Position numbers and translations under genes: made by a program. The notes beneath the pieces were generated by a model that did not search any database, was not told the origin of the DNA, and was given only the letters and a program-made list of their open reading frames with translations. A stretch of 64,000 nucleotides of DNA from Triplophysa rosa (lineage: Eukaryota > Chordata > Actinopteri > Cypriniformes > Nemacheilidae): assembly GCF_024868665.1 (NCBI RefSeq), contig NC_079907.1, forward strand, positions 15,189,197 to 15,253,196. The letters are read 5' to 3'. Shown in pieces: positions 37,104 to 49,385 of this stretch; within the stretch, counting starts at the first letter, position 1; the number at the start of each line of letters is the position of its first letter.

Positions 37104-37130
37104 ACGTTGAGAGACCGACAGAAAGGGAAC

Positions 37131-39901
37131 TTTAGTTTCACCCCGCTCTTGAAAGGCTGTCTGTAATTTTCAAGAAATCCCACAGACCATGATTAGCTTG
37201 TTCAGGTGTGTTGGAATCAAAACTAAACCTTTCAGGGTGGTGGATTTAAATAATTATCATGCAGTATGCACAATATGCAATATGGTAGTAATCTGTTTTG
37301 AACACAACCCATGACTTCAGTTTTGTTCTTATTAACTTGATTGAAACACAGTGTCAGGCAGGTAAAGTGTGTATCGATCAGTTAGGAAGTCTGGGGCACT
37401 GTAAATGTACCTTCAGCACTTTGTGCCATAAAGAGTTTTGTTGCTGTAATACACATCTTAATTACCCACAATGCACTGAAGAAGTCACATTTAAGGTATA
37501 AGTGTGCCATATGGGGGGAGGGGGTGCTTGTTACTGACAGACAGAAAATTGGATGTCAGATTTGGAAATCGGCGAGCTGACGTAAAACGGAATAGCAGAT
37601 CCAAAAATATACCTGGGCCTGGACCAACCACAGCAAAAGTGCGGCATATTTCACCATCCTCTGTAAAAACAGGTTATACAATATTAGTTTGCTTTCCCAG
37701 CACAAATCTGACAAACTGCGTGAAGGAAAAACCATAGTCGGATTAATGGGACTAAATAAGTTTAATAAAATGGACTTGAACAGTGTGTGTTGATTTTGGA
37801 CTGCACACAGACCTCATTGTCATGTGCTTGATTTGACCGAAAGCGGAGAACTTAATAGTGTGACAAAGTGCTTGTTCGAGTAAGCAGGATGATGTGTTTT
37901 AAAATGACACAAGCAGGCAAGACTGACATCATTTAAAATGTGTTTTTCAGCATGCTTAATTTTAGGTGGAGACCTAAAGATTTGTGACTAGTTCCACAGT
38001 TTTGAATACATCTGGTTGTTCCATGTGAAGGAAGATGTGGGGAAATAACTTTCGTTTTATGTAGTTCTGTCATTTATTAATGTGTGAAGACTATTGGAAG
38101 ATTTCCTGTTGTGGTATGTTTCGCCCTGTGATGTGATCCAAACCCAAATCGAATTAGAGGGATTTGCGCAAACAAATCACTCTCGCTTTCATCTTTGAGA
38201 TGTTCAATCTCGTAAATGTCACCGCAAGGTACAGAGCTTATAAAGCTCATCCGGTGGGCTTGTTTATATGAGCCGTTCGTGTACTTAAAGGGACAGTTGC
38301 CAAATGAAAATGGCTCATCACTTACCCTCATGTTGTTCCAAACACGTATGACCTTATTTTTTCCATGGAACACAAGTGCAATTTAGAAAAATGTTGACAT
38401 TGACCTTTTTTTTAAATATAATGAAAATGAACAGGGACTGACATTTAAGTAACTTGCCTAACATCTCTATCTGTGTTTACACAGAAGACAAAAAGTTGTA
38501 CAGTTTTAAAACAATGCAAGGCTGACACAAATGTTAATTTTTTTGAAAATAAAGAGAAAGTACCATTGTTTTGTCCAGATGCCAACAAAGGGTTAATTTG
38601 TGAAAACATGCAGTGCAAAATATTTCAATGGTATAGGCCTACAAGTAGACTAAGATGTGTGATGTGAAGTTCCTCTTACCATCACTTTCTAGGTCTTCCC
38701 GTCTCTCTCTTTTCATCCACCTGGCACCAAACACAATAGACTGGTTCTGATTAGAGCTGGAATCTCTCTTGCCCTGCTATGATTGAACACAGAGCATTGA
38801 GCAAAGAGTGTGGTGGTGGCTTACAAGAAATCCAAAGTAAACGTCAGTGCTTTTTTATAATCATCTGTGAAAAAAAAACTTCTAACACTAGTATAAGTGT
38901 GTGTAAGGAGAGACCACTATGCATGTTCTGATATTAACTATTTAGCAAATCACCTGGAAATGAAAACGATATGCTCCAGATGCATCGTTCTAATAATTCA
39001 ACCCTCACTACCATGTTAAAAAGTCTAGAAGACATTGTAAAAAGATAATGAGAAACATTCAATCTCACTGATTAGAGTTTGTAGTTGTGGTGAAATAAGC
39101 ACATTTCTGTGCAGTGAACTCTTGGCTTTTGGTCTCTTGTATTCTGTGAGAACACGGACTTGCTTTAAAACCGTACAAATTGTTTTACAGTCGTTCATGT
39201 GAGGGGAATCTATAAAGCGTCAACACAAACAAACAATAAAAACTACAAATGAAAGAGAGAATTGTGTAAATAGCTAGCCGTTTATCACAAGTTTATGTGA
39301 TATTTAAATGCCATTAATGGCTTTGCTGGTGTGGAGGATGGTTAAAATAATAAAGAAGGAACTTCATATGCTTTCCTTTCCTGTTTCTTAACCAAGGGGT
39401 CAGGATTTGGCTGGTTACCATAATCCAGTTAGCCCCTGCAGGTAACTACACCATCTGGTGTACAAAAACCATCTTTGAGGCTCATTCAGAAATTAGCTGT
39501 ACTTTCAATTTTTTGGTTGGCATCCAAAATATACAGTATTTTTCTAATATTTCAAATTTCCTTTTTTTATTTGATGTCTGCTACACTTTTTGTCACAGCT
39601 CAGGACAGGCTCTCTTAATTGTGTGTACCAGACATTCTCTTATTATAGATGACAACCTCTGCATATCACTGGTGTAAACATAATAAAAAATGCATCTGTT
39701 ACTTACCTGAAAAAATCCACGTGTTGTTTCATTGCTAGTGCACTGCTTTATTTTTGTTTTTCTAACCTTGAAGGGCTCCACTGTGCACATTCTTGTGGTG
39801 CCATCAGCCAAGTAACCTGACATAAATTGTGTCCCAAATGAGGTACTATAAACCTACACAATATATTCTACCATCTAGTGTATGAATTTAAGATAGATAT
39901 A
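37131..39901. other. intergenic sequence, no gene recognised
   Basis: The segment 37131-37240 continues the repeat interrupted by DIRS B (GATTAGCTTGTTCAGGTGTG). A TTAA miniature element half begins at 38285 (TTAAAGGGACAGTTGCC) and runs to about 38400. The rest is AT-rich, with short open frames of no recognisable content. Confidence 0.45.
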
Positions 39902-40411
39902 CCCTGCGTTCCAATTCGCGAACTTAAACTATGCCCTAATAGTAGGTACTGTTTTTGTGTTGGAATAGTAGGTACTTTTGAGTGCATGGCAAAAGAGATT
40001 GCACACACTGGGACATACTAACAGGAAGCGGAAGTGGCCGTTGTTGCCTAGACAACATTGTGGCCAAAAACTGTCACATGCATCAAAATACAGCTCTTCT
40101 TTCCATTAAGGTATTTATCATTCATTATTTCGTATGTAATGTTTACATACTTACATTTGTTAATTTAGTGACGCATCAGTTATATAATTTATTAATGCAG
40201 TGAAGCGTCACTAAACTCCGCCTACTCGCGGTGAGTTGTGGGTAATATCAGTCGTTGGAGTGTGCATCGTTCTGCATTCGAATTTCTACCGAAAGTAGTT
40301 GACCATCCGGGAATCTTTGGAATACTATTTTCAACATACTACGATTTGGGACATACTAATTATACTTTCGAATATTATTAGGACGTATAGTATGCTGATT
40401 GGAACGCAGGG
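39902..40411. mobile_element. DNA transposon derivative with CCCTGCGTTCCAATT ends
   Basis: The left CCCTGCGTTCCAATTCGCGA and right ATTGGAACGCAGGG are inverted. The trinucleotide ATA flanks both ends (39899-39901 and 40412-40414), a possible 3-bp duplication. The interior carries repeated AGTAGGTACT words and no transposase. Confidence 0.65.
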
Positions 40412-41042
40412 ATAGTCTCAAATGGAACACTTAACTGCATGACAATGTGTGTCAATAAACATTAATTTCCACATTATACTTTTGATAATTGTCACATGTT
40501 TTGCCTAACTTGACCTCAGTCACCATCAGAAGCTTATTCATCCGCAGGTAAATGTTTTGGCCCTTATAGCTTTTGATGGACAGACATGGCATGAAAATTT
40601 TAAAGAAGTTGAAATTATGCAATGTATCACCACAAAAAGGTATTAGAGTTTTCCAAATATACCAATATACTGAATGTGAATCCATGGGCGTAAATCTCAT
40701 TTAACAGTAGGGGGGACAATAAACATCAAATTTCTCAAGAGCAATTTTTGAAGGGGACACAAATAATACAGTCAAAATTGTACTTACTACGACACAAAGC
40801 GACAATATGCGTTAGGTTCATAGGTTTATCATGCAGTCATATTATAACTGAACTGAACTGCCACGTACTGTAATACAAGTGAACACCTAATAAAGCTGTT
40901 TCCATTTACATTTTTTTTGTCTCTGTTGTCAAGACAGGAAACAAGTATAAAAACACACGATACTACATGTTAACAATGAGTCACTTTTTAAACACTTTTT
41001 AAATTTTATCCTGATTTATACTGCAACATCGTCTGACGAATA

Positions 41043-42612
41043 CAGTCCTGCTCACCATTATTGGCACCCTTGGTAAATATGAGCAAAGAAGGCTGTAAAA
41101 ATAAATCTGCATTGTTTCTCCTTTTAATCTTTTATTTAAAAAATCTACAAAATTCCAACATTTCATTGAAACAAGTGGGGGGAATATCACATTGAGAAAA
41201 AAATGTTTTTCTTCCATATATGTTGGCCACAATTATTGGCACCCTTGTATTTAATTTACCCCGCAACCTTAATTTATAAGACAGTCAGCTCTGAGTGTTT
41301 TCTTTTCAGTCTGATGAGGTTTGAGATTACATTGAGAGTCATCTGAGTCCATTCCTCCAAAAAGAATTTCTCCAGATCCTTCAAGTGTTGGTCCTCCCGC
41401 TTCTTCAGTTCATATCACTCATTTTCTATAGGGTTCGGGTCAGGGAACTGGGATGGCTATGGCAGGATCTTGATTTTGTGTTCAGTGACCCATTTTTTAT
41501 TGATGTTGATGTTTATTTTGAACCAATGTGCAGATGGACGATCTAACCACGACCCATTATAATATTTCTAGCAGAGCAAGTCAGGTTTTGAATTTTTTAC
41601 TTGTTGGTATTTGATATAAAACATGATGACATGTATCTGAACAAAATGTCCAGAACCTCCGGTATAAAAATAGGTTCACAACAATGAAGATCTGGTGACA
41701 TATTTAACTGTGGACATGGGGCATTCTTTTATCCCTGTGTGCACAAAACCTATCTTGTGTTATTGCTGACAAAAAAACTATTTTTCATTCCATATGGCCA
41801 TAGACCCCAGTCCTGGTTGAAGTTCCAGTATGGCAGATTAATATGGTGCCGTTTATTTTTGCATAAGTGCAGAAGATTTGTTTCTTGAACAGTGTCCCAA
41901 ACAACTTGTGGTGATGGAGGTGCAGTTTTCCTTTATTTTTATTAAATGCTTTCTGACCCCAAAATTCAACTGATTACTGCAATTTTCCATCTGTGCTCTT
42001 TGAAGAGTCTTTGGCCACTCAAATTCTTCTCCTAGTTGTGCATTGAGACAATATAGACACACATCCTGTTTCAAGCTGATTTTCAACATCTCCAGTCCAT
42101 TAAAACTTCTTGATCATTGCCCTGATGTTGGAAATTACATTGTTTATTGTTATAACTATTTCCTTAAAGCCATTTTGTATTTTGTGTAGCTCAACAGAAC
42201 TATATTGCACATCAGAACTATATTCTTTGGTTTTATCCATTGTGATAAATGATTAAGGGGGGTTGGGCTTTGTGTTACTAATATTTATTCTCCTGTGCAA
42301 CAAGAAGTCAGCAACGTCATGTTTCTAGTCACCTTGGTGTGCCAAGAAAATGTAAATATCAATGGGAATATACTTGGGAGGTATTTTACTCATAAGAATT
42401 TCTAGGGGTACCAATAATTGTGGCCAGGGTGTATTAGAGGAAAAAAAATTCTCTATGTGATATTCCCCCTACTTCAATTTGTTTTACTTAAATTAAATGT
42501 TGGAATATTGTATATTTTTTAAATAAAAGATCAAAAGGAGAAACAATGTAGATTTATTTTTACAGCCTTTGCTCATATTTACCAAGGGTGCCAATAATGG
42601 TGAGCAGGACTG
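41043..42612 (-). mobile_element. Tc1-like transposon, degenerate
   Basis: The ends CAGTCCTGCTCACCATTATT and its inverse (AATAATGGTGAGCAGGACTG) lie inside TA dinucleotides (41041-41042 and 42613-42614). Each terminal repeat is about 215 bp and has an inner copy of CCACAATTATTGGCACCCTT (about 41230 and, inverted, about 42410), the inverted/direct repeat layout of Tc1 elements. The minus strand between 41560 and 41300 holds the transposase C-terminus. Confidence 0.88.
41300..41560 (-). pseudogene. Tc1 transposase C-terminal remnant
   Basis: The minus-strand frame reads KIKILP-stop-PSQFPDPNPIEN, then YELKKREDQHLKDLEKFFLE and EWTQMTLNVISNLI. The SPDLNPIEN block that precedes the last catalytic acidic residue in Tc1 enzymes is recognisable as FPDPNPIEN. 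At least two in-frame stops (before PSQ and after NE) show it is dead. Confidence 0.75.
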
Positions 42613-43226
42613 TAAAATAGTGCCAAAGTCACTAAATTGTCACCGGTATGTGCGCGACTGTGTGTGACACGGGACCTGAATGGCAAGGATTGGTGGCTAA
42701 TTGTGGCCGTAAAACTTCATAACACTTAAGATTAAAAAAACTACTGTCTTTTGTTGGTGTGGATTATGATTAAGGTAATTTATGTGTCTAAAAATATCTC
42801 ACGTATGCACAAATCAGAAACTGGGGGAACAAGGTTATTTTTCAAGTATCGTTTACTTTTGAACGCATAGGGTGTGCCACTTTGTTAGTTATACAACTAG
42901 CAGTTAAATATCGGCCAGAAACTAAACATAAAGGAAACTGTTTGACATCTCTTTTTCTTTAGTTGTCACAAGTGCATTAGTATAAAGGGAGGGGACAGTG
43001 AGAAGGCTCATGTTATGTGTCAGGTTTGTGTTCAAGGAAATGCATTTGCTAACGTTTGCCACTGTTAGCATACACAGACATCTATAGATGTATACTCTCT
43101 CAGTTTATCTTTACTATACATGCTTGGTTTCTCTGTCTGGTAGGTGTAGATGTCAGGCCACTTAACCGGAGGTAATCCTGTCAGTTCGTCCCTGGATCCA
43201 TTGAGTGAACGCGTACAGGTCGGCCA

Positions 43227-44402
43227 GTGGCCTGTATCACGAAGCGAATTGAACAAACACTGAGTTGCAGAGTAAGTTTTGAGTTGACAAAACCAGACAA
43301 ACCCAACCTGGTTTAGATCAGGGGGGGATGGTTGGTTGTGCATGGATAGGTCTGTCAACCGGGGGGGGGTTGGTGGTGGCGCATGGTTAAATCTGTTGAC
43401 GGGGAGGGGGGTGGAATGCATACGTGTCTTTTGCATTCGCGTTGCATGCATTCGCATTTATAATACGTCCGTCTGAGTGGACAAAGCATCCGTTCCGGCC
43501 CCAAATGATAGCGGCTCACCGGGAAAACGCCCGGAATGCCAGATGGCCAGTCCGCCCCTGGGTTCTGCTGTAGCACAACGCTTGGTATAAACATTCTCTG
43601 TCAACTCCGGTTTGATCCAGAGTTTGTGAGGCACGTGCAACTGAAAGTGTGACATGTGCGGCAAACAGCCAATCACACGGAACATGGAACGCATCATCAG
43701 TTTGATTGACTTCTCGCGAGTATCAGCGCAATTCACTTTTCTGTTGAAGATGAAGAGATCATTATGAAAAAATGTCATGAATTGAAACACATTTACAAGG
43801 CAGGAAGACACACTGCTGCAGTGAAAGTTTGAGAAGGCAACTACTGACTATATTAATGCAGAATCAACTGAATTTAAATAAATTATATAGGTTTACAATA
43901 AGATCAAAAGATAATATATGCTTCATTACTTAAAAATGCTTTATATATTGAAACTTGTTTTTATACGAATATAGTTATATTAATTTAAATGCTATGATCA
44001 ATATTAATTAATTAATATTAATGATCAACTCATATAATAATTATATGAATGTGTTTTAAATATAATCAATAAATGTAAATATACAAACACTTAGCAGCAA
44101 AAGATTTTCCCTCTAACATCTTATCACTTTAAACTTCTTTTAATTTGGAGTGAGAGATACATGGGTAGTGGCTTCACTGCGTCAGATATACATCACTTTT
44201 CTCAGAGCTGATTGGTCCAGTTTTGGTTTGCGATCTCTAACCCAGAATAAAACCTGCTCCGGAGCAGGTTAGCTGTGTAGCCTAAATTACCATGGCGACG
44301 AAACCAATCCACCTTCTTGGGCCCGAAAACTCAGAGTATGCTCAAACTAAACGCGAACTTACCTGGGTAAAAACCGAAACCGGCTTCGTGATACAGGCCA
44401 CA
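43227..44402. mobile_element. DNA transposon with GTGGCCTGTATCACGAAGC ends, long copy
   Basis: The left GTGGCCTGTATCACGAAGCG and right GCTTCGTGATACAGGCCAC are perfect inverted repeats of about 19 bp. A subterminal TTGCAGAGTAAGTTTT is on the left and CTCAAACTAAACGCGAACTT on the right. An interior plus-strand stretch about 43750-43880 (LKMKRSLF, KATTDYINAESTEFK in shifted frames) might be a decayed Myb/SANT-like accessory ORF of a Harbinger element. This is weak. Confidence 0.7.
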
Positions 44403-44974
44403 CGTTCCTTGCGTTAAAGTTAACTTTTTCAAAAACAATCGCGGTCCTACACAGTGGGTGACCTTACATGTTAAAATTTAATCAGATTTTTTCCTAGTTT
44501 TTGTCAAAAAGCAAGCAAACAAAACGTGCTACGCTACATAGCATTAGTAATGGGGTCAGGCGGATATTGTCGCTCCGCCCACAAAAACGCGTCACAATGT
44601 TTACTAACAGAAAATGCATCTATAATATAGAGATAATATTGTCCATATTGAGCGAGACACTTATCAGGAAAAATGAGTCAATGCACAGCTTCTGGCCAGT
44701 AAAATTCCACCCTGTGTGCCTTCCAATTGGCCATGACTCGACCCTGTGTCACAAGGACTGGCCTTCACTTATAATCATTAATAAACTGTGTCATTTTGTG
44801 CTTAACCTGTGGAAATTTTAGACTAAAATATTTCAAAAACAGCAGTTGCATTACAATTGTTTTGAACTGAATCTAACTGAAATCGTAAGCATAGATACAT
44901 GAGTTCAATACAGAATCTAAATCTCAATGTGTGCCAGTATGTGTGGCAAACCATAGTTTACAGAGGTCACATCT

Positions 44975-45359
44975 GTGGCCTGTATCACGAAGCGAGGTGA
45001 ACCAACACAGAGTTGCAGAGTAAGTTTTACCGTGGCCGAGAAGTGCAAAACAAAACAACAAGTTGCAAAACTAAAAACAAATCTAAAAGCAAAATAAAAA
45101 ATCCAAAATCAAAATGACAAATCTGAAAACGCAATATCAAATCTAAAAACAGAATAGCAAATCTTAAAACACAACAACAATTCGGGAAACAAAATAACAA
45201 GTCAGAAACCACATCGACATGATATGTACTTTAATCTGTGTCCCTGTGGGTTATGGTACCATGGTGACGAAACCAGCTCAAAACCAATCCACTTGAGCCC
45301 AAAAACTCGAAGTATGCTCAAACTAAACGCGAACTTACCGGCTTAGTGATACAGGCCAC
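44975..45359. mobile_element. short derivative of the same GTGGCCTGTATCACGAAGC element
   Basis: It has the same left end, GTGGCCTGTATCACGAAGCG with GAACCAACACAGAGTTGCAG, and the same right end, AACTAAACGCGAACTTACCG to GTGATACAGGCCAC. It lies 572 bp from the long copy, in the same orientation. The interior is replaced by a 20-bp tandem repeat array (45034-45225). Confidence 0.75.
45034..45225. repeat. degenerate tandem array, period about 20 bp
   Basis: Successive units resemble CAAATCTAAAAACAGAATAG: AAATCTGAAAACGCAATATC, AAATCTAAAAACAGAATAGC, AAATCTTAAAACACAACAAC, AATTCGGGAAACAAAATAAC. It lies inside the short transposon derivative. Confidence 0.75.
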
Positions 45360-47200
45360 TGACACGTGACCTCCGTTCAACATGCAAGTAAAACACACAG
45401 TAAAAATAAATACAGATAAACATATCTACATGACAATTTATACATATACAGTATGTTGTAAATTGTAGGTCGCTGCAGTAAAAAGGAAAGTAAGAAAGGT
45501 TTGTAATGCCATTGTTGTGGTAGATGTTTATGCATAGGATCAGCATTGAATACTCTTGCAAACAAGCTACTAATTTCAATATAGTACAGGATTTGCAAAA
45601 ACAGAAATCTTTGAAAAAAGACTAGAACTAAGTCTGAAAAGTGAATCTTTAAAACAATATACTTGATGTCTCAATTTCCACTATCCATTCCAGCTTCGTC
45701 ACATTCGGTCACTCCAATCAGAATGTCAGAAGAGAAGACAAGGCTATACATCCTGCATTCATCATTACGTGTAGCCACACTTATGCTAATTTGCATACAC
45801 CAACAGCCCTGGAAACAAACATGCAATATACACATTGTCCTGATTGTCCAGCTAATGGAACCCCGGTGTTTTACAACAGCTAAACTGAGAGTTTTCGTAA
45901 GTTGCAAATGAAGCAATAACTGCTGTTTTATTTGAATGATTAAACCCCTGCATGTCTCAATGTACAAGCACAGGCTTACAACACACAACCCGTATTTCTC
46001 CTTTATTCGGATTCACATGGTTTGACCTCAATATCGGCCCATGGAAATAAAAACAATCTGTTATAGATCAAGCTCCCTGATGTTCTCGGCCTCTGCTCAC
46101 ATCTGTTTATTCAGGAAGTGCATGTCACTCTTGAGAAATATGCTCAGCTGAGAAAAATAAAAACTTCACTTTTGAGCAGTTGACTCAGAGTTGTTAAAGG
46201 GGCCCAAACAATTTAACTAGACTATTTTCAGATGTATACATACATGCAACATTTGACAGCTCCAGATACTTTTCGTGTGACGTGTCCACCTTTTGTGCAG
46301 GAACAAATTGCACAGCCTCTGGTTGTGAACACCACTTAGATTAATAGGACAGTATACTGTATATAACCTTTCACAGGTGATAATATGTTGTGTTTTATAT
46401 TTATTTACTTAAAGGTGTAGTTCACTATAAAATTAAAATTTCATGATAATTCACTAACCCACATGTCATACATGTCTTATCTATATAATGAACTTCAACG
46501 GGGGCTGTTGGTTATGGTCCAAATATCAGTTTCATCGTAGCTCCAAAAGGCTCTACAGTACACGACACCAGCTGATGAATAAGGATTTTGTCTAGCGAAC
46601 CGAATAGTCATTTTCCAAGAAAACTAATTTTAAAAAATGTTTTTAATGTTGTGTTTGGTCATTTCTTCGTCTTGTTGTATTGTGTTAGTTTAGCCATTAA
46701 AATGCTTGGGTCTATATAACAAAATTTGACATTTATACATGTATATAACTATGATTGCATATGCACAGTCAGGTTGCTCTCAAATATTCATAGACCACCT
46801 CGGACTGTTCCAATATGGTGGGTGAATTATGTTTAGCGACCCATAGAAACAGCTGCTGGGGCATCTATGTATATACATCTATGCATTGTTTCACATTGTG
46901 AGCGTTGACAGTTAGTTACATCTATGATACCCAAGAAAAATAATAAATAAAACCATAATAAATAAACCAATTACTCCTGCCAAACGATTTTTAGAAGAAA
47001 TTGCTAAAGCCAGTTCGATTTGTTGCTAAAAGTTGCTAAATGATGTCATGATGTCATTATGTTGCTGGGGCAGTTTGAAAAGTTGCTAACTACACGACTA
47101 CGTTGGCAATGAATGCTATTAAAATACGCTTTACAACAACATAATTGTCAAAGTCACAGAATTAATAAATAAAAAAAGTCTAGACTGTTGCACATTTGTT
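45360..47200. other. intergenic sequence, no gene recognised
   Basis: There is one decayed TTAA-type terminus at about 46411 (TTAAAGGTGTAGTTCACTAT). No other structure is recognised. Open frames at 45671-45988 and 45663-45911 overlap on opposite strands and lack motifs. Confidence 0.4.
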
Positions 47201-47239
47201 CACTTGCGGCCTGAAGCAAGCATACAGACAGACTCTCTA

Positions 47240-47530
47240 ACACACAGACCCAAAACATTGTCTGCCTCTCATTATCAGCTCTGCCATCATTAATCGTTAA
47301 AGGCGTTTAATTGATTCTTAATGAGGTGGGAGGGTGGCAGACAATGGTGTCAGGCCAGACAAGAGCTGCGTACACAAGGAGAGAAGATACACAATACACT
47401 TTCACAGCCCAGCACAATGATCCAGCCACGCAGGGATAAGGAGATGTTATCCATTCACAGCGGCTAAACAGCTCGCAGACAGAAATGAGCTGACGGCCTG
47501 ATGCCAGTTACGACCCGTCGCCTTGAACAG
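47240..47530. promoter_or_regulatory. candidate conserved non-coding element
   Basis: A block of balanced base composition with no repeats, in AT-rich surroundings, rich in homeodomain-like ATTA sites: CATCATTAATCGTTAAAGGC, GTTTAATTGATTCTTAATGA. It is followed by GGATAAGGAGATGTTATCC, a pair of GATA-like sites. It is not coding in any frame. The call rests on composition alone. Confidence 0.3.
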
Positions 47531-49200
47531 GACAAGGATATGTTCACAGCATGCTTATAATGTCTCTCATTTTGCGTGTTGTATAAGTATGTGCTCGAGT
47601 GTTTACTTTACAATACAAGAATGATCTAACACAGCATGAATCCAGCTGTGTGAGAACAAATTGGATCAACAGAGGTCCAAGTGGCAGATTCATTTAGATT
47701 TGGTTTATGGCATAGAGCCTGGCAAATGAATACCAGGGTCATTTGTAAAAAAGCAATGTATAAAGATTTTAGTCATATTATTGGTATTCATGAGTGCGGA
47801 CAGGAAAAAATAATGAAAACATTATGGAGACGAGCTGCCAAATCCATCTTCTTTTCACAGTGAACGCACACATTCACACACGCAAACAGACCCTTACAGC
47901 TGATAAATCCACCGATTTCACAGTAATGACCTCAGTGGAATTGTATGGTCGTTTTAGTCATACATGTCTGACAACTGCAGATCAGGGCATGATAACTTTT
48001 TAGAAAGAAATTAAGTGATTAAAATGTAAGTGAATTATAAAGGAAAGAAATGGAAACGATTGCACTTTTATTTTGCAGCCATTAAAGTGCAGCTATTACT
48101 CTTGTGAATTACTTTTAAGCTAACAAAATAACAAAATACTACACTGACGCTGAATGCTTTGGATAAAAGGGATAAATTAAAAAGATATTTGATATTGAAT
48201 TACCACAAATATTTGTACATTCCAAAAACATAACACATAACCTTGTATGTCCTCCGAAAACTTGTGTCTCAGGAAATGGAAAAAACACTGTACTTTTAAA
48301 ATGATTAAATAATGTGTTTTCAAAGTTGACAGACACATTTTTATACTTTTTAATGGTTGGGTTTTTGCAAAACCCAGTGACAAACATTAAAGGTGACTAA
48401 TAATAATGATTTATAACAACAAATAAAAATCACCAAATTTGAACCTTGGAAGGTTTTGGAAGGACAGCAACAATATGTAACTTTACACATTTAATTTGAA
48501 CGTTTGGAAAAAAAATAATGACCCTTAGACTAAAATTGCTAAATAAAAACAGCTGTTCACTGCTATTGTAATTCTGGTTCTTTGTATTAAATTATTAACA
48601 GTTACATTTATTGTACAGATGCTTTTGAACATAACTGACTACATGCCATCATTCCATTGGTAATATATTCCATTTTATTGGCAAAATGATAATGAAACAT
48701 CGATTGCATTTTACAATTTTACAAAATTTGGGCTCCCGGTGGCAGTCGATCGCTGATGATAATTCCACTTAATGGGATCAACAGGGTCGTCTGTGCAGCG
48801 CACCTCTGCAAATTATTCTCAGCATGGGGCGGTGGGGCCTACGGGGGCTCTACTGATGGTGTAAATGGGAGACTGTTTGTCCAGTGACGGGAGGGTGAGA
48901 TCAACAACAACGGCAGCCCTACATGGTCCACTTGTCTATCATTTATTTGCTTTTGTCCAGATCTTTCTTTTCTGCGTTAGCCTGAATCGAGGTGAGATTC
49001 TTGTCTTGGCCTATTGTTAGGGCTGGTTTGTTGTCATCCTATTAGCACTGATAACCCCGCCCCTGCTACGCTTTTCACTTCTGTTGTTGACAACTTTGCC
49101 ACCGTTGTCTGTGTATGTGGGAGGGGGTGGCAGGTACAAGCAATTCAACTAATCCATCAGCTACTATTTGTCTCCTGGGCTAACACAAACAGAACCGCAG
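47531..49200. other. upstream flank of the dickkopf-like gene
   Basis: No gene is seen. The block 48725-48960 (CTCCCGGTGGCAGTCGATCG to GGGGCCTACGGGGGC) is GC-richer than its surroundings and repeat-free, so it may be regulatory for the gene 400 bp downstream. Confidence 0.35.
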
Positions 49201-49219
49201 GAGAGAGAGTGGCCGAGGC

Positions 49220-49233
49220 TGTATATATATAAG
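49220..49233 (+). promoter_or_regulatory. TATA box of the dickkopf-like gene
   Basis: GTATATATATAAGC lies about 155 bp upstream of the chosen start codon. A transcription start about 30 bp downstream would give a 5' UTR of roughly 125 nt. No other TATA-like site is nearer. Confidence 0.55.
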
Positions 49234-49385
49234 CCAGTGTGGTGAGAGAGCATCATGTGTGTAGGGAGTCCAAGAGAGAACATCAACAAAAACTGGGATC
49301 TCCAAAGAGCAATAACCTTAAGGCTTTACTTTCTTTTGCACATCTGTCTTTTTTTTACCTTTGTACAAATTTGATTTTTTTAAAG

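Larger units (their letters stand above)
31672..37130 (-). mobile_element. near-complete DIRS-type retrotransposon, copy B
   Basis: Minus-strand order is inverted terminal repeat (37130 to about 36946), gag, reverse transcriptase/RNase H, tyrosine recombinase, GC-rich tail, internal complementary region (about 31944-32051) and second inverted terminal repeat (31882-31672). Both outer ends carry the triplet AAC (31672-31674 and 37128-37130). No target-site duplication is present, as expected for recombinase-mediated insertion. The flanks (GGGCCACCGAA and TTTAGTTTCACCCC) read as one interrupted fish repeat. Coding regions carry frameshifts and an RNase H deletion, so the copy is structurally complete but not coding-competent. 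Confidence 0.9.
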
